A stretch of 64,000 bases of DNA from an uncultured Muribaculaceae bacterium (GCA_910578365.1 CAJTRC010000003.1:1-64000), one strand, 5' to 3'; shown: positions 43,747-53,584, numbered from the stretch's first letter. Numbers and translations: made by a program. The notes: generated by a model from the sequence alone, not told the origin.

Positions 43747-44996
43747 AACAATTGCTCACGGCGCTGCTGCTCCTGGCCGCCTTTGCCACACTACGCGCCG
43801 CGGACCCCATGCTTACAAGCTACAGCGCCTCGCAGTGCGAGGGCTCGCTGACGCCGTATCCGACTGATATAAATCCGGCTGTGTACCCCGACTCGCTCAC
43901 CCCTGTGTTTATTAATTATGTGGGCCGACACGGCGCTCGCTATCCGGCCTCGGCTGTCAACTGCATGACTATGCGCCGCGCCCTTGAACGCGCCGACTCG
44001 GCGGGCACAATAACCCCGGCAGGCCGCAAACTGCGACAGCTCAACGAGTATATCATCACACTGAGTACCGACCGATGGGGTTCGCTCGACTCGCTGGGCA
44101 TGGCTGAACAACGTGCCATAGCCACCCGAATGTTCTATAACTTCGGCGAGGCTTTTTCTGGTGGAACGGTCAACGCCATATCGAGTTACTCGCCGCGGGC
44201 CATGATGAGTATGTACTGCTTCACTCACCAGCTCGACCGCATGGACAACCGCATCAACTTCGTAACCACCACAGGCCGCATGAACTCGCCTATAATGCGT
44301 TTTTTCGACCTCGACACTGAGTTTGTGGAATACAAAAAGCAAGGCCCATGGCTGGAGAAATACAACGAATATGTTGAGCAGTACTGCCCCACCTCGGCCA
44401 TCGACAAGGTGCTGGGGCGGAATTTCCCCTACTCCTCCGAACGCGAGCGGTTGCAGCTGGCTCTGGTTGAATACTATGTGATTGCCGGATGTTCGGCTAT
44501 GTCGGTCGACTGCAACACCACCGAATATTTCACCAAGGACGAATACAACGCCCTGTGGAGTTGCTTCAACCTGCGCCAATATCTTTGCCGTACAGCCACA
44601 ACGGTGTCATCGTTGCCTGCCGACATCGCCTCCGAGTTACTCACCAATCTGATTACCACCACCGAAGAGTTCATCGAAGGCAATTCGCCTGCATCGGTTC
44701 AGCTGCGATTCGGACATGCCGAAACCCTTATGCCGTTGCTTTCGCTGCTACATCTGCCGGGCTGCTACTACCTCACCAACTATTTCGACACTGTAGGCCA
44801 ACACTGGCGCGACTTCGATGTTGTGCCTATGGCCGCCAACCTGCAGATGATTCTGTTCAAAGCCAAGGACAGCGGCAGATACTATCTGCGCGTTGATCTC
44901 AACGAGAAACCGGTGTCGTTGATTCCTAACAACACCGCTCGATACATACCCTGGCAGCAGGCCCGCGAGTATATGCTACGCTGTCTTCCACTGTAA
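43743..44996 (+). CDS. Histidine phosphatase, MINPP/phytase-like
   Basis: A 417-residue exported enzyme. The signal peptide ends near Ala20. The catalytic motif RHGARYP is at 62-68, and the proton-donor motif is His325-Ala-Glu327, as in multiple inositol polyphosphate phosphatases, instead of the HD of classical acid phosphatases. It may remove phosphates from phytate or other inositol phosphates in the gut. It is translationally coupled to the cupin genes, an unusual partner set. Confidence 0.87.
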   Translation: MKQLLTALLLLAAFATLRAADPMLTSYSASQCEGSLTPYPTDINPAVYPDSLTPVFINYVGRHGARYPASAVNCMTMRRALERADSAGTITPAGRKLRQLNEYIITLSTDRWGSLDSLGMAEQRAIATRMFYNFGEAFSGGTVNAISSYSPRAMMSMYCFTHQLDRMDNRINFVTTTGRMNSPIMRFFDLDTEFVEYKKQGPWLEKYNEYVEQYCPTSAIDKVLGRNFPYSSERERLQLALVEYYVIAGCSAMSVDCNTTEYFTKDEYNALWSCFNLRQYLCRTATTVSSLPADIASELLTNLITTTEEFIEGNSPASVQLRFGHAETLMPLLSLLHLPGCYYLTNYFDTVGQHWRDFDVVPMAANLQMILFKAKDSGRYYLRVDLNEKPVSLIPNNTARYIPWQQAREYMLRCLPL

Positions 44997-45014
44997 GCTT
45001 AACAATATGGCAAA

Positions 45015-45046
45015 GAGAGGGCCGGCCGATATCGGCCGGCCCTCTC
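45015..45046. terminator. Perfect 32-bp palindrome between convergent genes
   Basis: GAGAGGGCCGGCCGAT is followed directly by its reverse complement with no spacer. It sits between two converging genes and may terminate both, although no T-run follows on either strand. Confidence 0.5.
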
Positions 45047-45076
45047 AGTCTGAATTGTCATTAATTAATAAAACAT

Positions 45077-45433
45077 CTATGCTTCGGGCAGCAATTCTTC
45101 TGCCTGTGCTTTGTCTTTTTCGGAGCAGCCGCATACGTCGGTTTTGATGAGTGTAAGCAGTACTTTCGAGCGCTTTACCGCATACACTTCGTGTACCGTA
45201 CCTGCAGACATGGTAAAGTAATCGCCCTCGGTGAGTTCACGCTTCTCTCCTTCGACCACAAAAACTACATCGCCCTCTACTACCTGCACAAGTGCATCGC
45301 CGGGTGCCTTGTGAACCGCTATTGTTGCTCCTTCATCAAAAGCCATCAATGTGGCCTGTCCGTTATCGTTTTTAACTAAATCAGTGGCCATAATGCGACC
45401 GGACTGATATTCTACTGCTGTTTTGAGTTTCAT
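45077..45433 (-). CDS. Small cupin protein
   Basis: A 118-residue single-domain cupin. The two cupin motifs are visible as HKAPGDALVQVVEGDVVFVVEGEKRELTEGDYFTMSAGTVHEVYA, with His residues in each. A short tail has CGCSEKDKA. Cupins of this type have varied or unknown functions in Bacteroidota. It stands alone on the minus strand. Confidence 0.85.
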   Translation of the reverse strand: MKLKTAVEYQSGRIMATDLVKNDNGQATLMAFDEGATIAVHKAPGDALVQVVEGDVVFVVEGEKRELTEGDYFTMSAGTVHEVYAVKRSKVLLTLIKTDVCGCSEKDKAQAEELLPEA

Positions 45434-45587
45434 AATATTATGTGTTTTTATTACTTACTTGAAATAAAAACATCATTCAGCTCCCAAATTATTGGAATTT
45501 AAAATATTTTAAACATATTGTGCCTGTTTGTTGCCCATATATAGAGCTAAATTTGCATCATAATCATAAATTTAACTCCTCGACACT
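45434..45587. other. A+T-rich divergent intergenic region
   Basis: It contains a perfect 16-bp palindrome (45498-45513, TTTAAAATATTTTAAA) and the promoter at 45527-45555. Confidence 0.4.
45527..45555 (+). promoter_or_regulatory. Promoter of a small ORF
   Basis: TTTG (45527-45530), a 17-base spacer and TAAATTTG (45548-45555), 33 bases before the ATG. Confidence 0.55.
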
Positions 45588-45794
45588 ATGACAATAAGCA
45601 GAACCGACATAATATTCGCCCGCGTATACCGCATGGGCCGCGAGATAGCCAATCTGCGCTTTACCGGCATGAATAGCGAAGCCGACATCTTTGCCGAACT
45701 ACGCCGCCATATCGGCAGCAGTCGCACTCTGCTCGACCTGGTGCTCCGCAACGGCACTCAGGGCTGGAGCGACAGGCGCCCCGTGATGCTGTAG
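45588..45794 (+). CDS. Small conserved-looking protein of unknown function
   Basis: A 68-residue basic, soluble protein. No domain recognised. The promoter in front and the absence of an overlapping gene on the other strand make it a plausible real gene. It lies 58 bp before mltG. Confidence 0.55.
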   Translation: MTISRTDIIFARVYRMGREIANLRFTGMNSEADIFAELRRHIGSSRTLLDLVLRNGTQGWSDRRPVML

Positions 45795-45852
45795 TCCGTT
45801 AATTTTCAATAAACCCGTTTGCGAGTTTACGATTTTTACGTAACTTCGCGGC

Positions 45853-46884
45853 ATGAAGAAAAAGAAACGTCCCAACAAATGGCTCATAGTCGTGCTGTGC
45901 GTGCTGGCTGCCGGAGCAGCAGGCGCATGGATGGCATGGCGATATATCAACAATATTTATACCGGACCAGAACCGGTGCGCTTTTATGTGCCCGCAGAAA
46001 CAAGCCCGCAGGCGCTGTCCGATACTCTATCGGCACGCCTGGGCCAAGGTTTCGGCTCGCGCGTGTACACTCTGTGGAAGGCTCAGAAGGCCGACCCTGC
46101 CAAGGCTTACGGCTCGTATGTAGTCAATCCAGGCGACAAAGCCATAACCGTAAGCCGCAATCTGCGGTTCAACCGCCAGACTCCTCTGCGTATAGCAGTA
46201 GGCAATGCCCGCACACTCGACCAGCTGTACAGGCGCATAGGCTCGCGCATGGCTTTCAGCGCCCAAAACCTGCGGCATAGCGCCGACTCTGTACTGCGCA
46301 GCATAGGCTTTACCGACTCCACTCAGTTTGCCGCAGCATTCCTGCCATATACATACGAGCTGTACTGGACTGACTCGCCTGCCAAACTGATGTCGCAGGT
46401 AGCCGGCTCCTACAAGCGATTTTGGACCGACGAACGCCGCGCCAAGGCCCGCAAGCTTGGGCTGACACCTACAGGAGTCGCCACACTGGCCTCGATTGTG
46501 GAGGAAGAAACCGCCAAAGCCGACGAGCGTCCGCGGGTGGCACGCCTGTATCTCAACCGCCTCAACAAAGGCATAAAGCTGCAGGCCGACCCCACAGTGA
46601 AGTTTGCTATCGGTGACTTTGCCATACGGCGCATAAGCGGCCGGATGCTAAAAACACCTTCGCCCTACAATACATATATAGTAGGCGGACTGCCTCCCGG
46701 CCCGATACGCCTTGTAGAAACCGCCACAATCGACGGCGTGCTCGATGCCCCGCAACACCCGTATATATATATGTGTGCCAAGGAAGACTTCTCTGGATAC
46801 CACAACTTTGCCACAGACTATAAATCGCATATAGCCAACGCCCGACTATATCAGGCCGAGTTAAACAAACGCAACATACGATGA
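45853..46884 (+). CDS. mltG: Endolytic murein transglycosylase MltG
   Basis: A 343-residue inner-membrane enzyme that cuts nascent glycan strands and ends their elongation. One membrane helix (about 10-30) precedes a LysM-like region and the YceG catalytic domain with the catalytic Glu in ASIVEEETAKADERPRVA (about 217) and the conserved LQADPTVKFA and SPYNTYIVGGLPPGPI. The length is normal. It overlaps the TPR gene by 4 bases. Confidence 0.95.
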   Translation: MKKKKRPNKWLIVVLCVLAAGAAGAWMAWRYINNIYTGPEPVRFYVPAETSPQALSDTLSARLGQGFGSRVYTLWKAQKADPAKAYGSYVVNPGDKAITVSRNLRFNRQTPLRIAVGNARTLDQLYRRIGSRMAFSAQNLRHSADSVLRSIGFTDSTQFAAAFLPYTYELYWTDSPAKLMSQVAGSYKRFWTDERRAKARKLGLTPTGVATLASIVEEETAKADERPRVARLYLNRLNKGIKLQADPTVKFAIGDFAIRRISGRMLKTPSPYNTYIVGGLPPGPIRLVETATIDGVLDAPQHPYIYMCAKEDFSGYHNFATDYKSHIANARLYQAELNKRNIR

Positions 46885-47717
46885 AACAAGCCCTTATACT
46901 GCTCGCACTGCTTGCAGCCGCCACACTGCACGCCGCCGAGCCGGCAGCGGTGAATTACGACGAAGACCCATACGTGATACTGGTGGGCGAGGCCGAGGCA
47001 GCCATAGCCGACGGCAACTACCCTGAAGCCGCCCAACGCCTGCTCGACGCCATGTCGGTAGACCCCGAACGAGAATCAAATCCGCTGCTGCAAAGCAATC
47101 TCGCCATGGTATACAGCTATATGGACCGCGATTCGCTGGCACTGAAAAAACTCGACGAACTGATAGAGCGTGCCCCACGCATGACCACCGCCATACAGAA
47201 CCGCGCCCATGTGCTGATGAAACTGGGCGACGACCGGCGCGCCTACGACGACTTCTGCACCGTACTCGACATAGACTCGCTTAACCTCGACGCCCGCTAC
47301 TACCACGGCATGATGGCACTGTACGGCGGACGGCGCGACATTGCCGAAAGCGATTTCACGGTACTCGAGAGCCGTGCACCGCGGTCGCTCGACACAGCAA
47401 CCGCACTTGCCGCCCTGTATTCGCTCACCGGGCAGGACCGCCTGGCAATACCGTACCTGCGGCGGCTCGTTGAAGAAACGCCCTCGCCCGAATATTATTC
47501 GGCTCTTGCCGGCTGCCTGATGGCGCTCGACGACTACAGCGAAGCCTCGGCAATAATATCGGCAGGACTCAAACGCTACAGCCACGACCCCGAGTTGTAC
47601 TACTACCGCGCCAAGCTCAATAAGGCACTCTACAGGCTTGACGACGCACACGCCGATGCCTTGAAAGCGATTGAACTCGGCGCTTCGCCCACACGCGTCA
47701 ACGCCATTTTCAAATGA
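46881..47717 (+). CDS. Exported TPR-repeat protein
   Basis: A 278-residue protein with a signal peptide (1-19, ending HAAE) and about six helical pairs with tetratricopeptide patterns (e.g. IADGNYPEAAQRLLDAMSVDP and KLGDDRRAYDDFCTVLDID). It is probably a periplasmic scaffold. Its coupling to mltG suggests a role in cell-wall work, which is inference. Confidence 0.85.
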   Translation: MKQALILLALLAAATLHAAEPAAVNYDEDPYVILVGEAEAAIADGNYPEAAQRLLDAMSVDPERESNPLLQSNLAMVYSYMDRDSLALKKLDELIERAPRMTTAIQNRAHVLMKLGDDRRAYDDFCTVLDIDSLNLDARYYHGMMALYGGRRDIAESDFTVLESRAPRSLDTATALAALYSLTGQDRLAIPYLRRLVEETPSPEYYSALAGCLMALDDYSEASAIISAGLKRYSHDPELYYYRAKLNKALYRLDDAHADALKAIELGASPTRVNAIFK

Positions 47718-47762
47718 CCGTCCCACGCCTCGGCGGCAGCCATCAATCTGCATCTGCTAAAA

Positions 47763-47794
47763 TTTGCGAATTTCAGGAATTATCACTAATTTTG
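47763..47794 (+). promoter_or_regulatory. Promoter of the panC operon
   Basis: TTTG (47763-47766), a 20-base spacer and TAATTTTG (47787-47794). Confidence 0.75.
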
Positions 47795-47846
47795 CAGCCG
47801 AATTAAAGCCGAGCGAACTCGGTCTTTTACTTTGCAAAGAAATACA

Positions 47847-48692
47847 ATGGAAATAATCCGTACCGTCGATGAACTGCGCCAACGTGTGGCCAAGTTCAAA
47901 GAGCAGGGAAAAACCGTGGGTCTTGTGCCCACAATGGGCGCCCTGCACGCCGGCCATATATCGCTGGTGGACAAAGCGCGCCACGACTGTCAGGCCGTGG
48001 TAGTTAGTGTATTTGTCAATCCTACCCAGTTCAATAACCAGAACGATCTGCTTACCTATCCGCGTACCGAGGAAGCCGACTGCACCCTGCTGGAAAAAGC
48101 GGGAGTCGACGTTGCATTTATACCCTCGGTCAGCGAGATGTATCCGCAACCCGATACCCGCACCTTCGACCTCGGTCCCGTGGCCGAAGTAATGGAAGGC
48201 CCCATGCGCCCCGGACACTTCAACGGCGTGGCACAGGTGGTGAGCAAACTGTTTGACATGGTTCGTCCGAACCGCGCATATTTCGGAGAAAAAGACTTTC
48301 AGCAGATTGCCGTAATACGCCGCATGGTAGAAATCGAGGGCTTCGACCTGGAAATCGTGGCCTGCCCCATCAAACGTCACGACGACGGTCTGGCCATGAG
48401 CTCGCGCAACGTACGCCTTACCCCCGAGCAGCGCCGGGTGGCACCCGAAATATACAAGGCCCTGCGCCTGGGCAAGGAATTCGCCGCCGCCGGACACAGC
48501 GTGGCCGATACCAAAGCTCTTGTGACCGACACAATCAACTCCGTGCCATACATGGAGGTGGAATATTTTGAAATTGTAAACGCCGAAACCATGCAGCCCG
48601 TGGCCGACTGGGCCGACGCCAACCACGCAGCCGGGTGCATCACTGTATATTGCGGCGATGTACGCCTGATTGACAACATAATCTTCTTTTGA
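47847..48692 (+). CDS. panC: Pantothenate synthetase
   Basis: A 281-residue enzyme joining pantoate and beta-alanine to make pantothenate. The nucleotidyltransferase motif TMGALHAGH is near the N-terminus, with FVNPTQFN and the MSSRNVRLT loop further on. The ATG at 47847 is used; a TTG five codons upstream is less likely. It is followed by panD, which makes beta-alanine. Confidence 0.96.
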   Translation: MEIIRTVDELRQRVAKFKEQGKTVGLVPTMGALHAGHISLVDKARHDCQAVVVSVFVNPTQFNNQNDLLTYPRTEEADCTLLEKAGVDVAFIPSVSEMYPQPDTRTFDLGPVAEVMEGPMRPGHFNGVAQVVSKLFDMVRPNRAYFGEKDFQQIAVIRRMVEIEGFDLEIVACPIKRHDDGLAMSSRNVRLTPEQRRVAPEIYKALRLGKEFAAAGHSVADTKALVTDTINSVPYMEVEYFEIVNAETMQPVADWADANHAAGCITVYCGDVRLIDNIIFF

Positions 48693-48697
48693 AAGCC

Positions 48698-49054
48698 ATG
48701 AACGTTGAAGTTCTAAAATCAAAAATCCACCGGGTTACCGTAACAGAATCCCGGCTCGACTATATAGGCAGCATAACAATCGACCAGGATTTGCTCGACG
48801 CCGCCAACATACTTGTAGGCGAAAGAGTCTATATTGTCAACAACAACAACGGCGCACGCCTCGACACCTACACCATCGCCGGCGAACGCGGCAGCGGTGT
48901 GATTTGCCTCAACGGTGCGGCCGCACGCCTGGTACAGCCCGGCGATATAGTGATTATCATGAGCTACGCCTCTATGCCATTCGAGGAAGCACGTACATTC
49001 AAACCAACCGTGATTTTCCCCGATACCGAAACTAACCACCTTACACAGCAATAA
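48698..49054 (+). CDS. panD: Aspartate 1-decarboxylase
   Basis: A 118-residue pyruvoyl enzyme that makes beta-alanine from aspartate. The self-cleavage site Gly24-Ser25 (YIGSITID) is exactly in place with the ATG at 48698, and [10 protein letters not shown] and [10 protein letters not shown] are family motifs. It is 5 bp after panC and 2 bp before ffh. Confidence 0.97.
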   Translation: MNVEVLKSKIHRVTVTESRLDYIGSITIDQDLLDAANILVGERVYIVNNNNGARLDTYTIAGERGSGVICLNGAAARLVQPGDIVIIMSYASMPFEEARTFKPTVIFPDTETNHLTQQ

Positions 49055-49056
49055 CC

Positions 49057-50397
49057 ATGTCAATGTTCGAAAACCTCAGTGACCGCCTTGAACGCAGTTT
49101 CAAGATTCTTAAAGGCCAGGGCAAGATTACCGAAATCAACGTGGCCGAAACTCTTAAGGACGTACGTAAGGCCCTTATGGAGGCCGACGTAAGCTATAAG
49201 GTGGCCAAGTCGTTCGTCGATACCGTAAAGCAGAAGGCCATGGGCCAGAACGTAATCAACGCCATCAAGCCCAAAGAGCTTATGGTGAAGATTGTACACG
49301 ACGAACTCGTGGCGCTCATGGGCGGAAACAACATACCCCTGGAGCTTAAAGGCAACCCCGCAATCATACTTATGTCGGGTCTGCAGGGTTCGGGTAAGAC
49401 CACCTTCACAGCCAAGCTGGCCAAACGCCTCAAAAGCAAAAACGCCATGCGTCCGCTGCTGGTGGCCTGCGACGTATATCGCCCCGCAGCAATCGACCAG
49501 CTGAAGGTGCTCGCTGAAAAAATCGATGTTCCCGTATACTCCGAGGAAGGCTCGAAAGACCCCGTAAGCATAGCACGCCACGCCATCGACCATGCAAAAG
49601 CCAATAATAACAATCTCGTGATTATCGACACCGCCGGCCGTCTGGCTGTCGACGAACAGATGATGGACGAGATTGAAAACATAAAGAATGCCGTGAACCC
49701 CGGCGAAATCCTCTTTGTGGTCGACTCCATGACCGGTCAGGACGCCGTGAACACAGCCAAAGCCTTCAACGACCGCCTCGACTTCTCGGGCGTGGTACTC
49801 ACCAAGCTCGACGGCGACACCCGCGGCGGTGCGGCCATATCAATCCGCTCCGTTGTCGAAAAGCCCATAAAATTCGTCGGTACAGGCGAAACCCTCGAAG
49901 GCATCGACGAGTTCCGCCCCTCTGGTATGGCCGACCGTATCCTGGGCATGGGCGACATTGTGAGCCTGGTAAACAAGGCACAGGAGCAATACGACGAGGA
50001 AGAAGCCCGCAAGCTGGCCGAAAAACTGCGTAAAAACCAGTTTACCTTCACAGACTTCTACCATCAGATACAGCAGGTAAAAAAGATGGGCAACCTCAAA
50101 GATCTGGCCTCGATGATTCCCGGCGTAGGTAAAGCCATTAAAGACATAGATATCCCCGACGACGCATTCAAGACTATCGAGGCGATAATAAATTCAATGA
50201 CTCCCTACGAACGCGAACACCCCGAAATAATCAACGGCAGCCGCCGCCAGCGCATTGCCAAAGGCTCGGGTACAACCCTGCAGGAAATCAACCGCCTCAT
50301 AAAGCAGTTCGAAGAAACACGCAAAATGATGAGCAGCGTGTCGAAAATGAAAAATCCAATGAAACTTATGCAGGCTGCACGCCGCATGAAACGATAA
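49057..50397 (+). CDS. ffh: Signal recognition particle protein Ffh
   Basis: A 446-residue GTPase that binds signal sequences and 4.5S RNA. The N domain is followed by the G domain with GLQGSGKTTFTAKLA, DVYRPAAIDQL, DTAGRLAVDE and TKLDGDTRGG, and a Met-rich M domain near the C-terminus (MMSSVSKMKNPMKLM). The length fits. It is in the pan-ffh-folD run. Confidence 0.97.
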   Translation: MSMFENLSDRLERSFKILKGQGKITEINVAETLKDVRKALMEADVSYKVAKSFVDTVKQKAMGQNVINAIKPKELMVKIVHDELVALMGGNNIPLELKGNPAIILMSGLQGSGKTTFTAKLAKRLKSKNAMRPLLVACDVYRPAAIDQLKVLAEKIDVPVYSEEGSKDPVSIARHAIDHAKANNNNLVIIDTAGRLAVDEQMMDEIENIKNAVNPGEILFVVDSMTGQDAVNTAKAFNDRLDFSGVVLTKLDGDTRGGAAISIRSVVEKPIKFVGTGETLEGIDEFRPSGMADRILGMGDIVSLVNKAQEQYDEEEARKLAEKLRKNQFTFTDFYHQIQQVKKMGNLKDLASMIPGVGKAIKDIDIPDDAFKTIEAIINSMTPYEREHPEIINGSRRQRIAKGSGTTLQEINRLIKQFEETRKMMSSVSKMKNPMKLMQAARRMKR

Positions 50398-50421
50398 ACA
50401 GCACATTAAACAAGCTATAAA

Positions 50422-51300
50422 ATGACCCTCATCGACGGAAAACAGACCGCGGCAGACATAAAAAAAGAAATCGCCGCTGAAGTGGAAAAGATGGTTGCAC
50501 AAGGCATGCGCCGCCCCCACCTCGCCGCCATTCTCGTGGGCCACGACGGCGGCAGCGAAACTTACGTGGCCAGTAAAGTAAAAGCATGCCATGAATGCGG
50601 ATTCGAATCCTCGCTGCTACGCTTCGAAGACAACATCACCGAGGCCGAACTGCTCAAGGCTGTCGACGACCTCAACAACAACCCCGAAGTCGACGGATTC
50701 ATAGTGCAGCTGCCCCTGCCCCGCCACATCGACGAACAGCGGGTAATCGAGGCTGTCGACCCGGCCAAAGACGTCGACGGCTTTCACCCGATAAACGTAG
50801 GCAAACTGTCGATTGGCCTCCCCGGATTCCGCTCCGCCACTCCCGCCGGCATCATCGAGCTGCTGCGCCGCTACCACATACCCACCCGCGGCAAACACTG
50901 CGTGGTGATTGGCCGCAGCAACATAGTGGGCAAGCCGGTGGCACAGCTCATGCTCCATAAAGGCGATGTAGGTGACGCCACCGTCACTATCTGCCACAGC
51001 GCATCGGAAAACCTACCCGAAATCGTACGTCAGGCCGACATAATCATCGCAGCCGTAGGCCGCCCCGGATTCGTAACCGCCGACATGGTGAAAGACGGCG
51101 CCACAGTAATCGACGTTGGCACCACCCGTGTGCCCGACGCAACCCGCAAGAGCGGCTTCCGGCTCAGCGGCGACGTAGACTTCGACAGCGTAGCCCCCAA
51201 ATGCGCCTACATCACACCGGTGCCCGGCGGAGTAGGTCCAATGACCATCTGCTCGCTGATGCTCAACACACTGCAGGCAGCACACCAGCGCAACACATAA
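50422..51300 (+). CDS. folD: Methylenetetrahydrofolate dehydrogenase/cyclohydrolase FolD
   Basis: A 292-residue bifunctional enzyme of one-carbon metabolism. Motifs include [13 protein letters not shown] (catalytic Lys), [25 protein letters not shown], the nucleotide-binding [14 protein letters not shown] and [12 protein letters not shown]. It is 24 bp after ffh and followed by a CapA-like gene. Confidence 0.96.
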   Translation: MTLIDGKQTAADIKKEIAAEVEKMVAQGMRRPHLAAILVGHDGGSETYVASKVKACHECGFESSLLRFEDNITEAELLKAVDDLNNNPEVDGFIVQLPLPRHIDEQRVIEAVDPAKDVDGFHPINVGKLSIGLPGFRSATPAGIIELLRRYHIPTRGKHCVVIGRSNIVGKPVAQLMLHKGDVGDATVTICHSASENLPEIVRQADIIIAAVGRPGFVTADMVKDGATVIDVGTTRVPDATRKSGFRLSGDVDFDSVAPKCAYITPVPGGVGPMTICSLMLNTLQAAHQRNT

Positions 51301-51324
51301 GCGCATCCGCCACACACGCACGCC

Positions 51325-52392
51325 ATGTTAACAGCTCTGCTGACAATCGTACTCAACATCGTAGCTCAGGCATCCCTGAGCAACGATGTTGAACTTTTAT
51401 TTGCAGGCGACGCCATGCAACACCAGGCACAAATCGACGCCGCACGCCGCCCTGACGGCACTTACGACTACAGCGACTGCTTCTCCGACATAAGCCGCTA
51501 TGTAAAAAGCGCCGACCTGGCAATAGTAAACCTCGAAACACCCGTAGGCGATTCAGGGCCTTACAGCGGCTACCCCTGCTTCTTCGCCCCGGCATCGTTT
51601 GTCGACGCTCTGGCCGACGCCGGCTTCGACGTATTCCTCACCGCCAACAACCACACCCTCGACCGACGGGCCAAAGGACTCAGGTCGACCATCAAAGAAC
51701 TCAACGCCCGCTGCATTTACCATCTGGGCACATACAACCACGAGGACGAACGCGCCAAAGCACTGCCGCTGATACTGACAGTCAAAGGCATACACATAGG
51801 ATTCCTCAACTACACCTACGGCACCAACGGCATCACACCCGACGGCGGCGTGATAGTGGACTACATCGACCGCAGCCGCATAGCCCACGACATAGCACAG
51901 GCCCGCGAGGCAGGAGCCGAAGCCATAGTAGTGGCCGTACACTGGGGCGACGAATACAAACTGCTGCCAAACACCGCACAGAAACAGCTGGCCGACTTTC
52001 TGGTAGACCAGGGCACAGACCTTATAATAGGCGGGCATCCGCATGTAATTCAGCCCATGGAAGTAGTACACAGCGACCGGCACGACAAAGACGCGCTGCT
52101 GGTGTACTCGCTTGGCAACTTCATCAGCAACATGAAAACACGCGATACCCGTGGCGGAGCCTTTGTCCGCGCCCGCCTGTGCAGACAGCCCGACGGCAGC
52201 GTACGCTTCACCACGGCCGACTGGCAGCTGCACTTCACCGTACCCGCCGGCAACGGGCGCAACTACCACGTAGTACCGGCCGACAGCGTGGATAATCCGG
52301 CCTGGCAACAGCATGCCTGGGAATTTGTCCGCGCCGCATCCGACATATTTCACCGCCACAACCGCAAAGTGCCTGAATTTAAACGCAAGTAA
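51325..52392 (+). CDS. CapA-like protein (poly-gamma-glutamate capsule family)
   Basis: A 355-residue protein with a short hydrophobic N-terminus that may be a signal peptide. The metallophosphatase-like CapA fold is seen in LLFAGDAMQHQAQI, NLETPVG, FLTANNHTLDRRAKGL, VVAVHWGDEY and IIGGHPHVIQPME. No capB/C partners are present, so capsule synthesis is doubtful; it is more likely an envelope hydrolase of unknown substrate. Confidence 0.87.
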   Translation: MLTALLTIVLNIVAQASLSNDVELLFAGDAMQHQAQIDAARRPDGTYDYSDCFSDISRYVKSADLAIVNLETPVGDSGPYSGYPCFFAPASFVDALADAGFDVFLTANNHTLDRRAKGLRSTIKELNARCIYHLGTYNHEDERAKALPLILTVKGIHIGFLNYTYGTNGITPDGGVIVDYIDRSRIAHDIAQAREAGAEAIVVAVHWGDEYKLLPNTAQKQLADFLVDQGTDLIIGGHPHVIQPMEVVHSDRHDKDALLVYSLGNFISNMKTRDTRGGAFVRARLCRQPDGSVRFTTADWQLHFTVPAGNGRNYHVVPADSVDNPAWQQHAWEFVRAASDIFHRHNRKVPEFKRK

Positions 52393-52483
52393 ATATAATT
52401 AAGATTAATTAACTCAAAATCAATAAATCCGCAAAAAAATATCGAAAGGCAGTATTTTTGATAAAAATTTTGCCTGAAAATAT

Positions 52484-52514
52484 TTTGCCAGTTCACACAT
52501 TAATCTTAATTTTG
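52484..52514 (+). promoter_or_regulatory. Promoter of the exbB-exbD-tonB operon
   Basis: TTTG (52484-52487), a 19-base spacer and TAATTTTG (52507-52514). It gives a leader of about 195 nt. Confidence 0.75.
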
Positions 52515-52533
52515 CGCAAGAGTTTCAGATTAG

Positions 52534-52614
52534 ACCTCGAATCCAATACCGCATACCTCGTAAAAACTGTCAAAAAAACAGATTTGAAGCGTATCTGCGG
52601 CCCATAATCGAGGT
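52534..52614 (+). promoter_or_regulatory. Structured leader of the exbB operon
   Basis: ACCTCGA (52534-52540) pairs with TCGAGGT (52608-52614), CCGCA (52549-52553) with TGCGG (52596-52600) and TAC with GTA, around a small CTGT/ACAG hairpin. No T-run follows, so it is not a terminator. Possible translation or stability control. Confidence 0.45.
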
Positions 52615-52715
52615 TCGCGTAAAGAACTCGGAGTACATAACTGGCTACAACAAACAAAATCAAATAAATTTTAAAAAAACAACTAACAACTTAATCAACC
52701 AAGTTATTACAAATT

Positions 52716-53537
52716 ATGGAAGCTCAAAAGCCTACTCAAGCCAAGGCTGCAAAGCCCGCGGCTAAGAAAACGAACGCCCCCGGCATCAAGAATGCATTCT
52801 GGGTAATCATCTGCTGCTTCATCGTAGCTGTGTGCCTGTTCCTCTTCTGGTTCGGCCACGAATCTCACTTCGAAGACGGTCACCCCGTTGACCTCTGGGG
52901 CACAATCTACAAAGGTGGTGTAATCGTGCCTGTACTCCAGACTCTGTTCCTTACCGTAATCGTACTGTCGTTCGAGCGCTGGTTCGCTCTCAGCGGCGCC
53001 AAGGGCAAAGGCAACATCAGCAAGTTCGTTGGTGATGTTAAGAAGTGCCTCGCCAACAACGACATCGCAGGCGCCCAGCAGCTGTGCAAAAAGCAGCAGG
53101 GTTCGGTTGCCGCTGTTGTTAGCGCAGCCCTCGTTCGCTACGAAGAAATGGACAAGAACACCGTACTGAGCAAAGAGCAGAAAATCGCTACCCTCCAGAA
53201 GGAAGTTGAAGAAGCTACCGCTCTCGAAATGCCCGCCCTCCAGCAGAACCTCCCCATCGTGGCTACCATGACCACCCTCGGTACCCTCGTTGGTCTTCTC
53301 GGTACTGTAATCGGTATGATCAAGTCGTTCCAGGCTCTTTCGAAATCCGGTGCTCCTGACTCGACCGAACTGTCGACCGGTATTTCTGAGGCACTTATCA
53401 ACACCGCCTTCGGTATCGCCACCGGTGCATTCGCTGTTATCTCTTACAACTTCTACACCAACAAGATCGATAACCTCACCTACGCTATCGACGAAATCGG
53501 CTTCTCTATCGTTCAGACATTTGCAGCCACTCACTAA
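52716..53537 (+). CDS. exbB: ExbB/TolQ-type proton channel protein
   Basis: A 273-residue inner-membrane protein of the TonB motor. An Ala/Lys-rich N-terminus precedes three hydrophobic segments (about 27-47, 65-85 and the GTLVGLLGTVIGMI/ AFAVISY region in the MotA/TolQ/ExbB domain). First gene of an exbB-exbD-exbD-tonB operon typical of Bacteroidota; together they pass proton-motive energy to TonB-dependent receptors such as the one at 34078. Confidence 0.93.
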   Translation: MEAQKPTQAKAAKPAAKKTNAPGIKNAFWVIICCFIVAVCLFLFWFGHESHFEDGHPVDLWGTIYKGGVIVPVLQTLFLTVIVLSFERWFALSGAKGKGNISKFVGDVKKCLANNDIAGAQQLCKKQQGSVAAVVSAALVRYEEMDKNTVLSKEQKIATLQKEVEEATALEMPALQQNLPIVATMTTLGTLVGLLGTVIGMIKSFQALSKSGAPDSTELSTGISEALINTAFGIATGAFAVISYNFYTNKIDNLTYAIDEIGFSIVQTFAATH

Positions 53538-53584
53538 TCTCATATTTTCCTGAATCAATCACAATCAATTAATAAAGGTAAAAT

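Larger units (their letters stand above)
52393..52715. other. A+T-rich intergenic region with the exbB promoter and leader
   Basis: No ORF. It holds the promoter at 52484-52514 and a folded leader at 52534-52614, followed by about 100 A-rich bases before exbB. Confidence 0.6.
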
